From the IMG/VR virus record IMGVR_UViG_3300025687_007527, positions 1-24,703 of that record: 24,703 bases of DNA; one strand, given 5' to 3'. This DNA is from a virus. The translations under genes and the position numbers were made by a program. Of this stretch, positions 7,041-14,544 are shown in pieces (the first letter of the stretch is position 1; every line of letters begins with the position of its first letter). Below the pieces are notes generated by a model. It was not told the origin of the DNA. It ran no database searches and was given only the letters and a program-made list of their open reading frames with translations.

Positions 7041-7307
7041 TTACTTAGAGAACCAATAGCCATCATTCAATAGAGTGTTAGGAGTCTTCTCAACACTAAG
7101 CCTGTATCCAGTTACAGTCTTTCCACGATTAACTCCGCCTTTAGCAGTAAAGCGGTTAGTGTAGATAGCAAATCCAAACTCTCGCAACTCAGCAACACGA
7201 GCCGAAAGATTCTTAACACCGTAGCGAGATTGCGCTTCAGTAATTGTTAGGTTCTTTCCGTTAGAAAGTCTGCGAATTAGCTTTTGGTTTTGAGTCATCT
7301 TAGTCAT
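7041..7307 (-). CDS. Helix-turn-helix (winged-helix) DNA-binding protein
   Basis: An 88-residue protein. The N-terminal half reads as a helix-turn-helix: LIRRLSNGKNLTITEAQSRY, then GVKNLSARVAELREFGFAIY, followed by a wing-like segment TNRFTAKGGVNRGKTVTGYRL. Proteins of this pattern are frequent in phages and are usually annotated as HTH domain proteins. No known regulator can be named. The start has AAGGTG upstream. It stands as a single transcription unit between a TTGACA/TACATT promoter (7388-7360) and the terminator at 7024-6984, so it is probably made early. A role as a transcription regulator is inference. Confidence 0.8.
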   Translation of the reverse strand: MTKMTQNQKLIRRLSNGKNLTITEAQSRYGVKNLSARVAELREFGFAIYTNRFTAKGGVNRGKTVTGYRLSVEKTPNTLLNDGYWFSK

Positions 7308-7359
7308 AGTTTTTCACCTTTTATTATATAAAAAGATACACATTAAAGTTTATACTTAA

Positions 7360-7388
7360 AATGTATCATATCAAAATTATGTTGTCAA
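7360..7388 (-). promoter_or_regulatory. Sigma70-type early promoter for the HTH gene
   Basis: Minus strand: TTGACA at 7388-7383, 17-bp spacer, TACATT at 7365-7360 with TGA just before it (extended -10). It lies in the roughly 120-bp gap between the CobS-like gene and the HTH gene, about 53 bp upstream of the start codon. Confidence 0.6.
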
Positions 7389-7426
7389 CAATATATCAAA
7401 TTATTTTTGAAAAATATTAACAACAC

Positions 7427-8731
7427 TTAAACAACATCTGGAACTACAGAACTCTGTTCAGTTTCAGAAATTGAATTCTCATCACTAGCAGTCTTATATT
7501 GGTCTATAGCATCATAGAACTCAATAAAAGAAGATTTAGTGTAATCATCGAATCTAGCTATACACATTTGAATAGCTTGACTTCTAACATTATACAGAGA
7601 AACTTTATATTCAGAATCACTCTGAGTATCTACTTTCTCTGGATGTCCTAGAATTGCATACGCATTAGAAATATGAACTAATCGCCTGGTGCTTATTAGA
7701 TCATTTATTCCTCCACTATCATAAGTTTTTCTAGTACCATTTGCCCAAGCCACCAGCTTGAAAATAAAGTCATCAATATATTCATCTTTCATATCATTAG
7801 ATGAAAATATTGATTTTAATATCTTAGTTTCTACGGCTTCACTGGGATACTCTTGTTCAAAAGTAGCACAAAATCTCTCAAGAAATGCCTCATTAAGAAT
7901 GTTAGTTCCAATAAACTTTCCACTCTCGGATCCCTGACCTTTAGTATTAGCCGTAGCTACTATTGTGAATCCATCTTTAGGCTTTACAAACTGATTTATT
8001 TTCTTGAGAAGAATTCCTTTACCCTCTAGCACTGGCTGTAAACATAGTAGCTTATTACTTCCTAGATCAACTTCATCTAAAAGAAGAACTCCACCACTTT
8101 TCATAGCTCTAACTACTGGACCGTCAAACCATTTAGTAGTTCCATTGACTAGTCTAAATCCACCAAGAAGATCGTCCTCATCAGTCTCAATAGTTATGTT
8201 TACCCTGTACAAATCTCGTTTACTTTTAGCACAAGCCTGTTCTATCGAAAAAGTTTTGCCATTACCAGATAGACCAGTGACAAATATTGGATAAAACTTT
8301 TTAGACTTTATTATACTATGTAGTAGTGAGAAGTGTCCATGAGATACAAATCCAGAATCAACATCAGGAACCATAGATGTCTGCTCTGTGGTATGAGAAA
8401 AATTCTGTAGTGCAATTTTATCATCAGCAAAATTGTCTTTTTCCGTAGGCAAAGATACTTCTGATACTTCTGATACTTCTGATACTTCTGATACTTCTGA
8501 TACTTCTGAAGTATTAGAGTCTTTTGCATTAATGCAAAGGACATCTTTTGCATTTGGAGTGTAGTATCCACGAGAAACTTGATAAGCTGGATCTTTATAG
8601 AACCAGTTAAGATTCTTATATCCATGTCTATCATTAAATGCTTTCAAGTCTTTTCTCTTTATAGGAGAATCTGAAAAAGTCTCTCTAACATGATTCAGAT
8701 AAGATTCTTTATTTGCTTTAGTATTTGTCAT
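7427..8731 (-). CDS. MoxR/CobS-like AAA+ ATPase
   Basis: AAA+ ATPase of the MoxR/CobS group, often labelled CobS (cobaltochelatase subunit) in environmental T4-like phages, although a true cobalamin role is unproven. The first 60 residues form a small N-terminal domain (KRKDLKAFNDRHGYKNLNWF). Residues 75-93 are a pure SEV tripeptide repeat, then a linker. Walker A GLSGNGKT is at 153-160, Walker B VLLLDEVD at 215-222, sensor 1 around IVATANTKG, and an arginine-finger candidate at LERF. The DLLGGFRLVNG segment is typical of the group. The likely partner is the VWA protein encoded at 11624-13777, since MoxR ATPases usually work with VWA proteins. AAGGTG precedes the ATG, and a consensus-like promoter lies upstream. 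Confidence 0.88.
   Translation of the reverse strand: MTNTKANKESYLNHVRETFSDSPIKRKDLKAFNDRHGYKNLNWFYKDPAYQVSRGYYTPNAKDVLCINAKDSNTSEVSEVSEVSEVSEVSEVSLPTEKDNFADDKIALQNFSHTTEQTSMVPDVDSGFVSHGHFSLLHSIIKSKKFYPIFVTGLSGNGKTFSIEQACAKSKRDLYRVNITIETDEDDLLGGFRLVNGTTKWFDGPVVRAMKSGGVLLLDEVDLGSNKLLCLQPVLEGKGILLKKINQFVKPKDGFTIVATANTKGQGSESGKFIGTNILNEAFLERFCATFEQEYPSEAVETKILKSIFSSNDMKDEYIDDFIFKLVAWANGTRKTYDSGGINDLISTRRLVHISNAYAILGHPEKVDTQSDSEYKVSLYNVRSQAIQMCIARFDDYTKSSFIEFYDAIDQYKTASDENSISETEQSSVVPDVV
8454..8516. repeat. 9-bp tandem repeat (7 copies) inside the CobS-like gene
   Basis: Seven exact copies of GATACTTCT (plus strand) stand head to tail. Translated, they give the SEV repeat in the linker between the N-terminal domain and the AAA+ core. 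As 9 is a multiple of 3, copy-number changes would keep the frame. Confidence 0.97.
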
Positions 8732-8778
8732 TTGTCACCTTATTCATAATGTTATATCTAACAACTTATTACATAATA

Positions 8779-8808
8779 AGTATACATGGATAACACACAT
8801 TTTGTCAA
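8779..8808 (-). promoter_or_regulatory. Sigma70-type early promoter for the CobS-like gene
   Basis: Minus strand: TTGACA at 8808-8803, 18-bp spacer, TATACT at 8784-8779. It lies in the intergenic gap about 50 bp upstream of the ATG at 8731. Confidence 0.6.
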
Positions 8809-8847
8809 TGTTTTTTTGGTAAAAAAGGTAACTTTTATGTTATTGAT

Positions 8848-9771
8848 TTAATTAGACTTTTTAATTAATTTCAATCCATAGTTATTAGGCTCGTCGGGAA
8901 GAACAACATCTTTCTTCAAAATTAGCTGATTGTCTTTGAATTTACTATAGTCTACATGATGGTGCCATCTTCCATATCGCCAAACAACTCTTGAAACATC
9001 TGGATATATATCAGTAAGCATTTTTGATTTTGCAATAGTGCCAGAACTATTATACTCTTTAACTAGAGACTCGGACTCTATGGCTTCTCCAGTTTCTGGA
9101 TCTATTCCCAACTCTTTCTTGTAAATTTCATCAGTGTTTCCCCCACTAACTGTTTGAGTGGCACATTTGCCTTGCAGAAAAGCATTAAACAAAATTGTGC
9201 AATAACCAGAGCTTAAAACATCTAAACTAAGAATTACATCTTCATTATACTTACCCCGCCATCTGTGTGGACAATCATTTCTAATTAGCAAGCAAGAATA
9301 AACTCTAGTGTTTTTAACATATGCTGGATACTTTTGATTTGGAGCAATAAAAAATCTGTACTGAAGTCCAGATACAGGAACATTTTCAAATCTATCAACA
9401 AAATCTTCACACGCCTTAAACATTACTCCACTCTCAACTCTTATACGTTGATTTTGGTGAAGTCTGTAAAAATCTGAAATGTTATCATCCATCAGCCAAT
9501 GCGATTCTGCTCCTATAGATATTGAGTGGTCCCAAGACCAATTTCTAGCTCTTCCAGATCCTTGTCCATGATTAGAAAACGGAGCAACCAACAGAGTGAC
9601 ATACTCTCTAATATTAAACTTATCTAATGCATTGTTGTAATTATCGTAATCTTGAGGTTCAATAACGATATAGTGAGGAACTTTCATTCTAGATAAACTT
9701 CTAGAAGTAAACATAGAAGATGAGCGATTCTTTGAAATTATGTATACTGGATATTTAGGATTTGTAGTCAT
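8848..9771 (-). CDS. TET-associated-type glycosyltransferase (TAGT-like, GT-A fold)
   Basis: A 307-residue protein matching the TAGT pattern: the start PVYIISKNRSSSM, then VPHYIVIEPQDYDNY, PFSNHGQGSGRARNW and the metal-binding motif LMDDNI at 93-98, followed by the FYRL segment. The family was defined next to TET/JBP dioxygenases in phages and is proposed to glycosylate oxidised or hydroxymethylated pyrimidines in DNA. No TET-like dioxygenase or pyrimidine hydroxymethylase is visible in this window, so the acceptor is unknown; glycosylation of protein or surface polymer is an alternative. It lies 16 bp downstream of a second GT-A-like gene and probably shares its transcript. Confidence 0.8.
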   Translation of the reverse strand: MTTNPKYPVYIISKNRSSSMFTSRSLSRMKVPHYIVIEPQDYDNYNNALDKFNIREYVTLLVAPFSNHGQGSGRARNWSWDHSISIGAESHWLMDDNISDFYRLHQNQRIRVESGVMFKACEDFVDRFENVPVSGLQYRFFIAPNQKYPAYVKNTRVYSCLLIRNDCPHRWRGKYNEDVILSLDVLSSGYCTILFNAFLQGKCATQTVSGGNTDEIYKKELGIDPETGEAIESESLVKEYNSSGTIAKSKMLTDIYPDVSRVVWRYGRWHHHVDYSKFKDNQLILKKDVVLPDEPNNYGLKLIKKSN

Positions 9772-9787
9772 AATATATGTTCAAAAA

Positions 9788-10639
9788 TTAAAGGTCTAAA
9801 AAACTTTTTCTTCTTTCTTTGTACGCTTTGCCCCAAGAAATTCTTAGCTTTCCCATTTTTCTGTATCCGCCAGATACTCTGCTTCCATTTTCATCATAAA
9901 CAATCTTAAAAAAATCTGGAAACATATTCTCAATAATTTTATGATCTGTCAATGTTCTTTCTTCGGTCTGAGAATCCCATTGTGTGGATGTCATAGTTTT
10001 TCTTGAATTACTAACATTTTGAAAAACAAACTCGTTGCTAACTCTATTTCCATATCCATTAGTTAAAAGATGAAGAAGGAAGCAAACATCTTGAGCAACT
10101 CTAACCGATGTTAAATCAAAAGATTCTAAAGAATCCTTAAAATCTTTACCGTTTATCCAGAAAGCACTACTAACAGAAGTATTCTGCAAAAACATTTTTT
10201 TAGATGGCGGGTTTTCAACATGTGAGCATCCACAGACCGTAACATCATTTTCATCTAACCAGTTCGAGTATAACTCAAACATTTCTAATATATCATCAGA
10301 ATTGCATTTTCTCTTTGACTTTTCCATATTACTTACTGAAGAAAAGTATTTTGTGTTTCTCCTATGAAAGATTATATCATCATCTATTAAAGCATACTTC
10401 ATGTTTTTAGCGTACTCATAAATGAATTTTTTAGTTTTAGAAAAACAATAGTAATGTGAATAGTGATACTCTTCGGTGTCTGGAAGAATTAGATAATCAC
10501 AATCATAATCGTAGAAGTCTTTTTCCCAATGCTGAATTACAAAAACAACTTTTTTTCGCAATTCATCTGGTAAATTCTGGTATGTTATTTGAGAATCAGT
10601 TCTGTGTACTGTTGGAATGAATATCTTATCAATCGTCAT
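9788..10639 (-). CDS. Second GT-A-like glycosyltransferase candidate
   Basis: 283 residues from the ATG at 10639; an in-frame TTG at 10648 is less likely. The layout mirrors the neighbouring TAGT-like protein: an N-terminal strand (IDKIFIPTVHRTD), VVFVIQHWEKDFY, then a predicted DxD-type metal site ALIDDDIIFHRR at about 84-95, and a later segment with VRVAQDVCFLLHLLTNGYGN resembling the nucleotide-sugar transferase EDV..L...G pattern (in the neighbour: NEDVILSLDVLSSGY). I infer a distant relative of the same fold with a different acceptor or donor. The start lies within the 3' end of the preceding gene (a few bases of overlap), so the two are coupled. Sequence alone does not show whether it is active. 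Confidence 0.65.
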   Translation of the reverse strand: MTIDKIFIPTVHRTDSQITYQNLPDELRKKVVFVIQHWEKDFYDYDCDYLILPDTEEYHYSHYYCFSKTKKFIYEYAKNMKYALIDDDIIFHRRNTKYFSSVSNMEKSKRKCNSDDILEMFELYSNWLDENDVTVCGCSHVENPPSKKMFLQNTSVSSAFWINGKDFKDSLESFDLTSVRVAQDVCFLLHLLTNGYGNRVSNEFVFQNVSNSRKTMTSTQWDSQTEERTLTDHKIIENMFPDFFKIVYDENGSRVSGGYRKMGKLRISWGKAYKERRKSFLDL

Positions 10640-10994
10640 CTTCTTCAATCCAACGTAAAAGAGAGTTTTTCGTTCTATCTAATTTTGGATGCCAAATTGA
10701 CTTTGTTTTTAGAGTTAGTTTTTGTTGAATAAGTTTTGAAAATTCTTCATAATCTTCTTCACATCTAAAATGGACATATATGGTTTTGTATGTTGGATTA
10801 TCTTCCTGCTCAAAATCAGGCATGCCTTTCCAATACTTTTTCCACTCAGATTCATCATCCAGAATTGCAACTTTTTTTTCTTCATCATCAAATTCTATTA
10901 TATCAGCTAAAGATGCAGAACTTGTTTTTTTAACTTTCTTTCCTATTAGCGGATCAAACTTTGCGCTTTCTTTGACTTTAACAGAATCACTCAT
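10629..10994 (-). CDS. Conserved small phage protein, function unknown
   Basis: A 121-residue protein from the ATG at 10994, with GGAG eight bases upstream. The N-terminal half is charged and probably disordered. The C-terminal half carries a recognisable pattern, YWKGMPDFEQED, TYKTIYVHFRCEEDYEEF, then LTLKTKSIWHPK, that I recall from many phage and prophage hypothetical proteins, but no function is known to me. It overlaps the start of the GT-A-like gene and has its own TTGACA/TATTAT promoter, so it heads the glycosyltransferase group. A role linked to DNA modification is a guess from context. Confidence 0.75.
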   Translation of the reverse strand: MSDSVKVKESAKFDPLIGKKVKKTSSASLADIIEFDDEEKKVAILDDESEWKKYWKGMPDFEQEDNPTYKTIYVHFRCEEDYEEFSKLIQQKLTLKTKSIWHPKLDRTKNSLLRWIEEDDD

Positions 10995-11023
10995 CACATA
11001 TTCTCCACATAATCATCATGATA

Positions 11024-11053
11024 ATAATATAATAAGATACAGATGGATGTCAA
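11024..11053 (-). promoter_or_regulatory. Sigma70-type early promoter for the glycosyltransferase group
   Basis: Minus strand: TTGACA at 11053-11048, 18-bp spacer, TATTAT at 11029-11024. The start site would give a leader of roughly 20 bases containing GGAG before the ATG at 10994. Confidence 0.6.
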
Positions 11054-11057
11054 ATTT

Positions 11058-11627
11058 TTACATTGACTTTTTATCTAAAAGCTCTCTGTATCCTCTGCTC
11101 ATTAGATTTTCTTGGAAATCAACAGATTCAAAAGTGAATGTTCTATTACCTTTCAGCTTTGTGTAAAAAGCTCCTATTCTCTGAGCATTGAATTTGCCAA
11201 CATTAACTTCTGTTCCAAGTCCTGGCCATCTTCCAGAAGCGGTTCCAATTAGAGATCCTTCCTCGCTTTCAACATCTTTATAGAAGACTGAATCTTGATT
11301 ATACTTTTTGCCCATTGAAACTAAAAACTTTTTTAGTTTTCCAGAATCAGATGGAGAGGATGTTACGAAAAATGACTTCTCTTGAACTTTAGTCTCATCT
11401 TTTTTTCCAAGATTTTCAATATAAAATCCAGTAACACTAAAGTAGCCAAATCCATTTGAGCGAATCTCTTGAGCCAACTTTGCATTTCTAGCTTCGTTTG
11501 CTTTTTTATCAAACTCACCTCTATGCGCCGTAATTATCCCAACATTAGATTCTTGAGTATGTTGTAAAACTCTGGATAAACTTTTTGATGCGGCTTCGTG
11601 CAATACAGATTCAGTAAAAGTCCTCAT
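11058..11627 (-). CDS. DUF3293-like phage protein, function unknown
   Basis: A 189-residue protein. The segment VGIITAHRGEFDKKANEARN followed by LAQEIRSNGFGYFSVTGFY, KSFFVTSSPSDSGKLKKFL and KYNQDSVFYKDV follows the layout of DUF3293 proteins (a TA-N-P-like start, an asparagine/arginine-rich helix, a G-Y-x-x-V-x-G strand, an SFLV strand and a GQ-x-x-V strand). The function of that family is unknown to me. The C-terminal third (TFTFESVDFQENLMSRGYRE) looks like an addition. The gene overlaps the VWA gene by ATGA, so the two are translationally coupled. A TCTAAATA box at 11654-11647 resembles a T4 late promoter, but weakly. Confidence 0.6.
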   Translation of the reverse strand: MRTFTESVLHEAASKSLSRVLQHTQESNVGIITAHRGEFDKKANEARNAKLAQEIRSNGFGYFSVTGFYIENLGKKDETKVQEKSFFVTSSPSDSGKLKKFLVSMGKKYNQDSVFYKDVESEEGSLIGTASGRWPGLGTEVNVGKFNAQRIGAFYTKLKGNRTFTFESVDFQENLMSRGYRELLDKKSM

Positions 11628-13777
11628 GAAATTTGCTCCATAAATTTATTTAGAAATACTTTATTGTGGGTGCTGTTGTTCATATATTTATTAAACTTTC
11701 TAGCTATAGCTCGAACATTTTTCTTAACAGTCTTAATGTCTTCAGAATCAGAATATTCAGCATCAGCATATCTTTCTGAATTATCCAGTTTCAATCTACT
11801 AGTTTTGATTACATAAAGAGCATCGTATCCTGCATGGGATTTAGTCTCTAAAAAGCCATCTTTCTTTAAAGAAACTTTAGAATATTCTGATATCGGTATG
11901 CTCAACTTCCTACATGCATTTTCGATACTTGAATCTAAATAGAACGAAATCATGTTGGCGCCAGTTTCAGACTTTACCATTTTGAGAAGATTCTCAGAAG
12001 TGTGCCTCCTAAATGACCAATATGAATCAAATACTAGATGATCTTTTCCAGCTTTTGTTCTAATAACGCATTTAATATTACCCTTATGAATATGTTGATC
12101 AATAATATTATTTTTATCATATACATAGTGGTTGTCTTCACCATCAGTTATGAATAAAGCATTAACAATATCTAAAGAGTTACTACTTCTAAATCTGCTT
12201 ATAATACTCTTAGATGCTAATATACAAGGAACTAGAGGGGTTGCACAGAGTCTCTCAGATGGAGGTACGGCTCCATAATCGTGCCCTTCAGCTAATCTAA
12301 TAATATTTAAAAACGCATTTTCATATTCATGGCTAGTCATTCTACTACTCAGATAGTGCCGTAATGTAAAATCGCCATCAATCTTAATATCACCAACTGT
12401 AGTATTTTTGGCATTATGATAATATTGTTGATTATTTGAAAAGCCATATACATCAAATGGTATATTAATCTTTTTACAAAACATAGCTACTAATAAAATC
12501 TGCTCTAAACATGAAGATAAAATTCTATCCATGCTAGAACTCATATCGAAAAACATAACTATTCCGTGAGACTTACCTTCTGGTATGGAAGTTATCTTTT
12601 TGAAAATATCATCATTATAGCTATATGAATGTATTCTATTCATATCTAACTGTCCAGTTTTGGATGTTAGAGATCTAGAATATAGAGATGCACGTTTTTT
12701 CATCTCGAACAAATTGGCCATTGAGTTTACACTAAATGAATGTTTGGCCTTAAACTCGGAAACTTTTGTGATAAAAGCATCTCTAGAAAAGTCTTTACTG
12801 TAGTATGAATTATTTCGTAAATTTTCATAGTAGAGATCTATTGAATTATGTATATTGCGATAATTAACTAAAAATTGGTCAAAAGCACTTTCTGAAAATT
12901 CTTGCAGTTCAATATAATGTTCAATCTTTTCATCCACAATATTCTTTTTAACAGAGGAATCAAAAGAGCTTTGGGTCTCACAAGAATATTCATCAAACAA
13001 ATCATTTATCTCTGAGTCTTCAGAAATACCTGAAGAGTTTAACTCAGATTCTTCTTCTGTTCTACTAGAATTGGAATCAAATTCTTGCGAATCTTTTCCA
13101 TCTTGATATTCACTTGAATCAATATCACTTTCTGATTGAGAAGAATTATAGTCACTGGATTCTTCTTGAGAATTTGAATCACCATTCTCATTATTTTTAT
13201 CTTGAGATTTCTGTTCATCTAGAAAATTTAAAAGTTCTTTAGAAACTGAAAAAACATCCGAAAAAGTATCACAAGCTGAAATTTTATCAATCCAAACCAA
13301 TTCATCTTCAGAAAACGGAACAGAATAATAGTCAAAAGTTCCAACTTTGAAATGTATGTTGAGTCTATCTAAAAGTCCATATGAATCTGGAGTTTTATCT
13401 TTAGTCCCGAAGAAATTGTCTTTAAGAAGTTTTAAGTATCCTTTACGAAAATGAAACTTAGTACCAGGATATTTTTTCTGAATCAACTTCTCAATTCTAA
13501 CATCCTCAACTATATTAAGAATATGCTTCAGTCTACGGTTTTCATTTAGAGCTTCTCTCAATTCATCCGATGGACTATATAGTGCATGTCCAACTTCATG
13601 TGTGATTAAAAGAGTGTAAACAGATTGATCCGTATCTTTCCATACTGGAAGAATCAATTCTCGATTAACAACATCAAATCCCGCGGTACTTACATTAGCC
13701 GAATGAGTTATTCTAATATTCTCATTAGAAAGTAACTTAGCTAAAGATTCTCTAACTATATTTGTGTTGCTAATCAT
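11624..13777 (-). CDS. Large HExxH metallopeptidase-like protein with VWA domain (CobT-like)
   Basis: A 717-residue protein with three parts. Residues 1-190 carry a zinc-metalloprotease signature, LITHEVGHALYS (HEVGH at 60-64), followed by NIVEDVRIEKL near 88-98, where the Glu could be the third ligand. Residues 190-265 are an acidic, serine-rich linker (about half Ser/Glu/Asp). The C-terminal part is a von Willebrand A domain with the MIDAS motif DMSSS at 411-415 and a FITDGEDNH segment. CobT-like VWA proteins pair with CobS/MoxR AAA+ ATPases, and such an ATPase is encoded at 7427-8731, so I infer a two-component AAA+/VWA remodelling machine. The substrate is unknown. A possible extended -10 promoter lies upstream; the 3' end overlaps the DUF3293-like gene. 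Confidence 0.85.
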   Translation of the reverse strand: MISNTNIVRESLAKLLSNENIRITHSANVSTAGFDVVNRELILPVWKDTDQSVYTLLITHEVGHALYSPSDELREALNENRRLKHILNIVEDVRIEKLIQKKYPGTKFHFRKGYLKLLKDNFFGTKDKTPDSYGLLDRLNIHFKVGTFDYYSVPFSEDELVWIDKISACDTFSDVFSVSKELLNFLDEQKSQDKNNENGDSNSQEESSDYNSSQSESDIDSSEYQDGKDSQEFDSNSSRTEEESELNSSGISEDSEINDLFDEYSCETQSSFDSSVKKNIVDEKIEHYIELQEFSESAFDQFLVNYRNIHNSIDLYYENLRNNSYYSKDFSRDAFITKVSEFKAKHSFSVNSMANLFEMKKRASLYSRSLTSKTGQLDMNRIHSYSYNDDIFKKITSIPEGKSHGIVMFFDMSSSMDRILSSCLEQILLVAMFCKKINIPFDVYGFSNNQQYYHNAKNTTVGDIKIDGDFTLRHYLSSRMTSHEYENAFLNIIRLAEGHDYGAVPPSERLCATPLVPCILASKSIISRFRSSNSLDIVNALFITDGEDNHYVYDKNNIIDQHIHKGNIKCVIRTKAGKDHLVFDSYWSFRRHTSENLLKMVKSETGANMISFYLDSSIENACRKLSIPISEYSKVSLKKDGFLETKSHAGYDALYVIKTSRLKLDNSERYADAEYSDSEDIKTVKKNVRAIARKFNKYMNNSTHNKVFLNKFMEQIS

Positions 13778-13823
13778 AGTTCTATTCTCCTTGTACGATG
13801 CGTTGAATCTCTATCGTGTCTAA

Positions 13824-13852
13824 ACAATAGCACAACAAAAATCATATTACAA
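13824..13852 (-). promoter_or_regulatory. Possible promoter for the VWA gene
   Basis: Minus strand: TTGTAA at 13852-13847, 17-bp spacer, TGC TATTGT (extended -10, hexamer 13829-13824). It lies in the 107-bp gap between the ClpP-like and VWA genes. Weaker than the TTGACA promoters of this window. Confidence 0.4.
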
Positions 13853-13884
13853 GAAGTTTCTTTAACTATAACATATTAATTATA

Positions 13885-14526
13885 CTACTTTTTTTTAGTT
13901 TTTTTACTGTTAGTCTTTCTTTTTTTGACATTTTTGCTTTTTTTAACTTCAGTCCTCTGAGGCTCAGGAGATACTACATTCAAATTAAATGAAGTTTCAA
14001 TTACTGGTATGCCAACATGATCTGCAATACCATGATTTATTACTTCATTGGCATCCAAGTATATGTTGGCATGTTTTCTCTCACTCAGTAATTTTTGAAA
14101 GTAATCTTTTTTCTTATTACATCTTTGATCCAAAATGCTATACATTTTTTTATTAAGTCTATCTGCTTCAAAAACGTCGGCTTTTAATTCTTCTATTTTT
14201 CCAAAAGACATAGAGGCGGCATCATGTATCATAACAGTAGAATATGGACCAACAAATCTAAATTCTGGACTTCCACACGCTAATAGTATTCCACCACAAC
14301 TCATAGCCTTTCCCAAAGCTATTGTTGCTATAGGTTTTGTAGCTGTACTGATTATATCAAGCATAGCAAAAAGTGAATATACTTCTCCGCCATAGCTGTC
14401 TATAAAAATAGGTATGATGGGTATATTGCTATGATTCAACTCATCAAACTCGTTCTTAAAATTTTTCACGCTACTTTCATCGAAAGCATTTACTACTATA
14501 GAACTTTTTTTAGATTCTTCTGTCAT
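13885..14526 (-). CDS. ClpP-like serine protease
   Basis: A 213-residue crotonase-fold protease of the ClpP/S14 type. Visible features: IDSYGGEVYSLFAMLDII (43-60), the nucleophile serine S76 in GKAMSCGGILLACG, the histidine H101 in VMIHDAASMSFG, and the C-terminal VINHGIADHVG. The position of the catalytic Asp of bacterial ClpP (RDxF before the SAxEA helix) appears as Asn 154, with Asp 158 nearby as a possible substitute. After residue 190 there is a Lys-rich tail (KKSKNVKKRKTNSKKTKKK) that could bind nucleic acid or pack the protein into the capsid. ClpP-like genes are recurrent in environmental T4-like phages. It lies between 46 and the VWA gene; whether it works with a host or phage ATPase is unknown. 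Confidence 0.85.
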   Translation of the reverse strand: MTEESKKSSIVVNAFDESSVKNFKNEFDELNHSNIPIIPIFIDSYGGEVYSLFAMLDIISTATKPIATIALGKAMSCGGILLACGSPEFRFVGPYSTVMIHDAASMSFGKIEELKADVFEADRLNKKMYSILDQRCNKKKDYFQKLLSERKHANIYLDANEVINHGIADHVGIPVIETSFNLNVVSPEPQRTEVKKSKNVKKRKTNSKKTKKK

Positions 14527-14544
14527 GTTCGGTATTCTCCATAA

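Noticed and set aside
8311-8634. Minus-strand ORF of 107 codons with a KYQ repeat
   Set aside because: It is a shifted-frame reading of the CobS-like gene; the KYQ repeat is the same 9-bp DNA repeat read in another frame.
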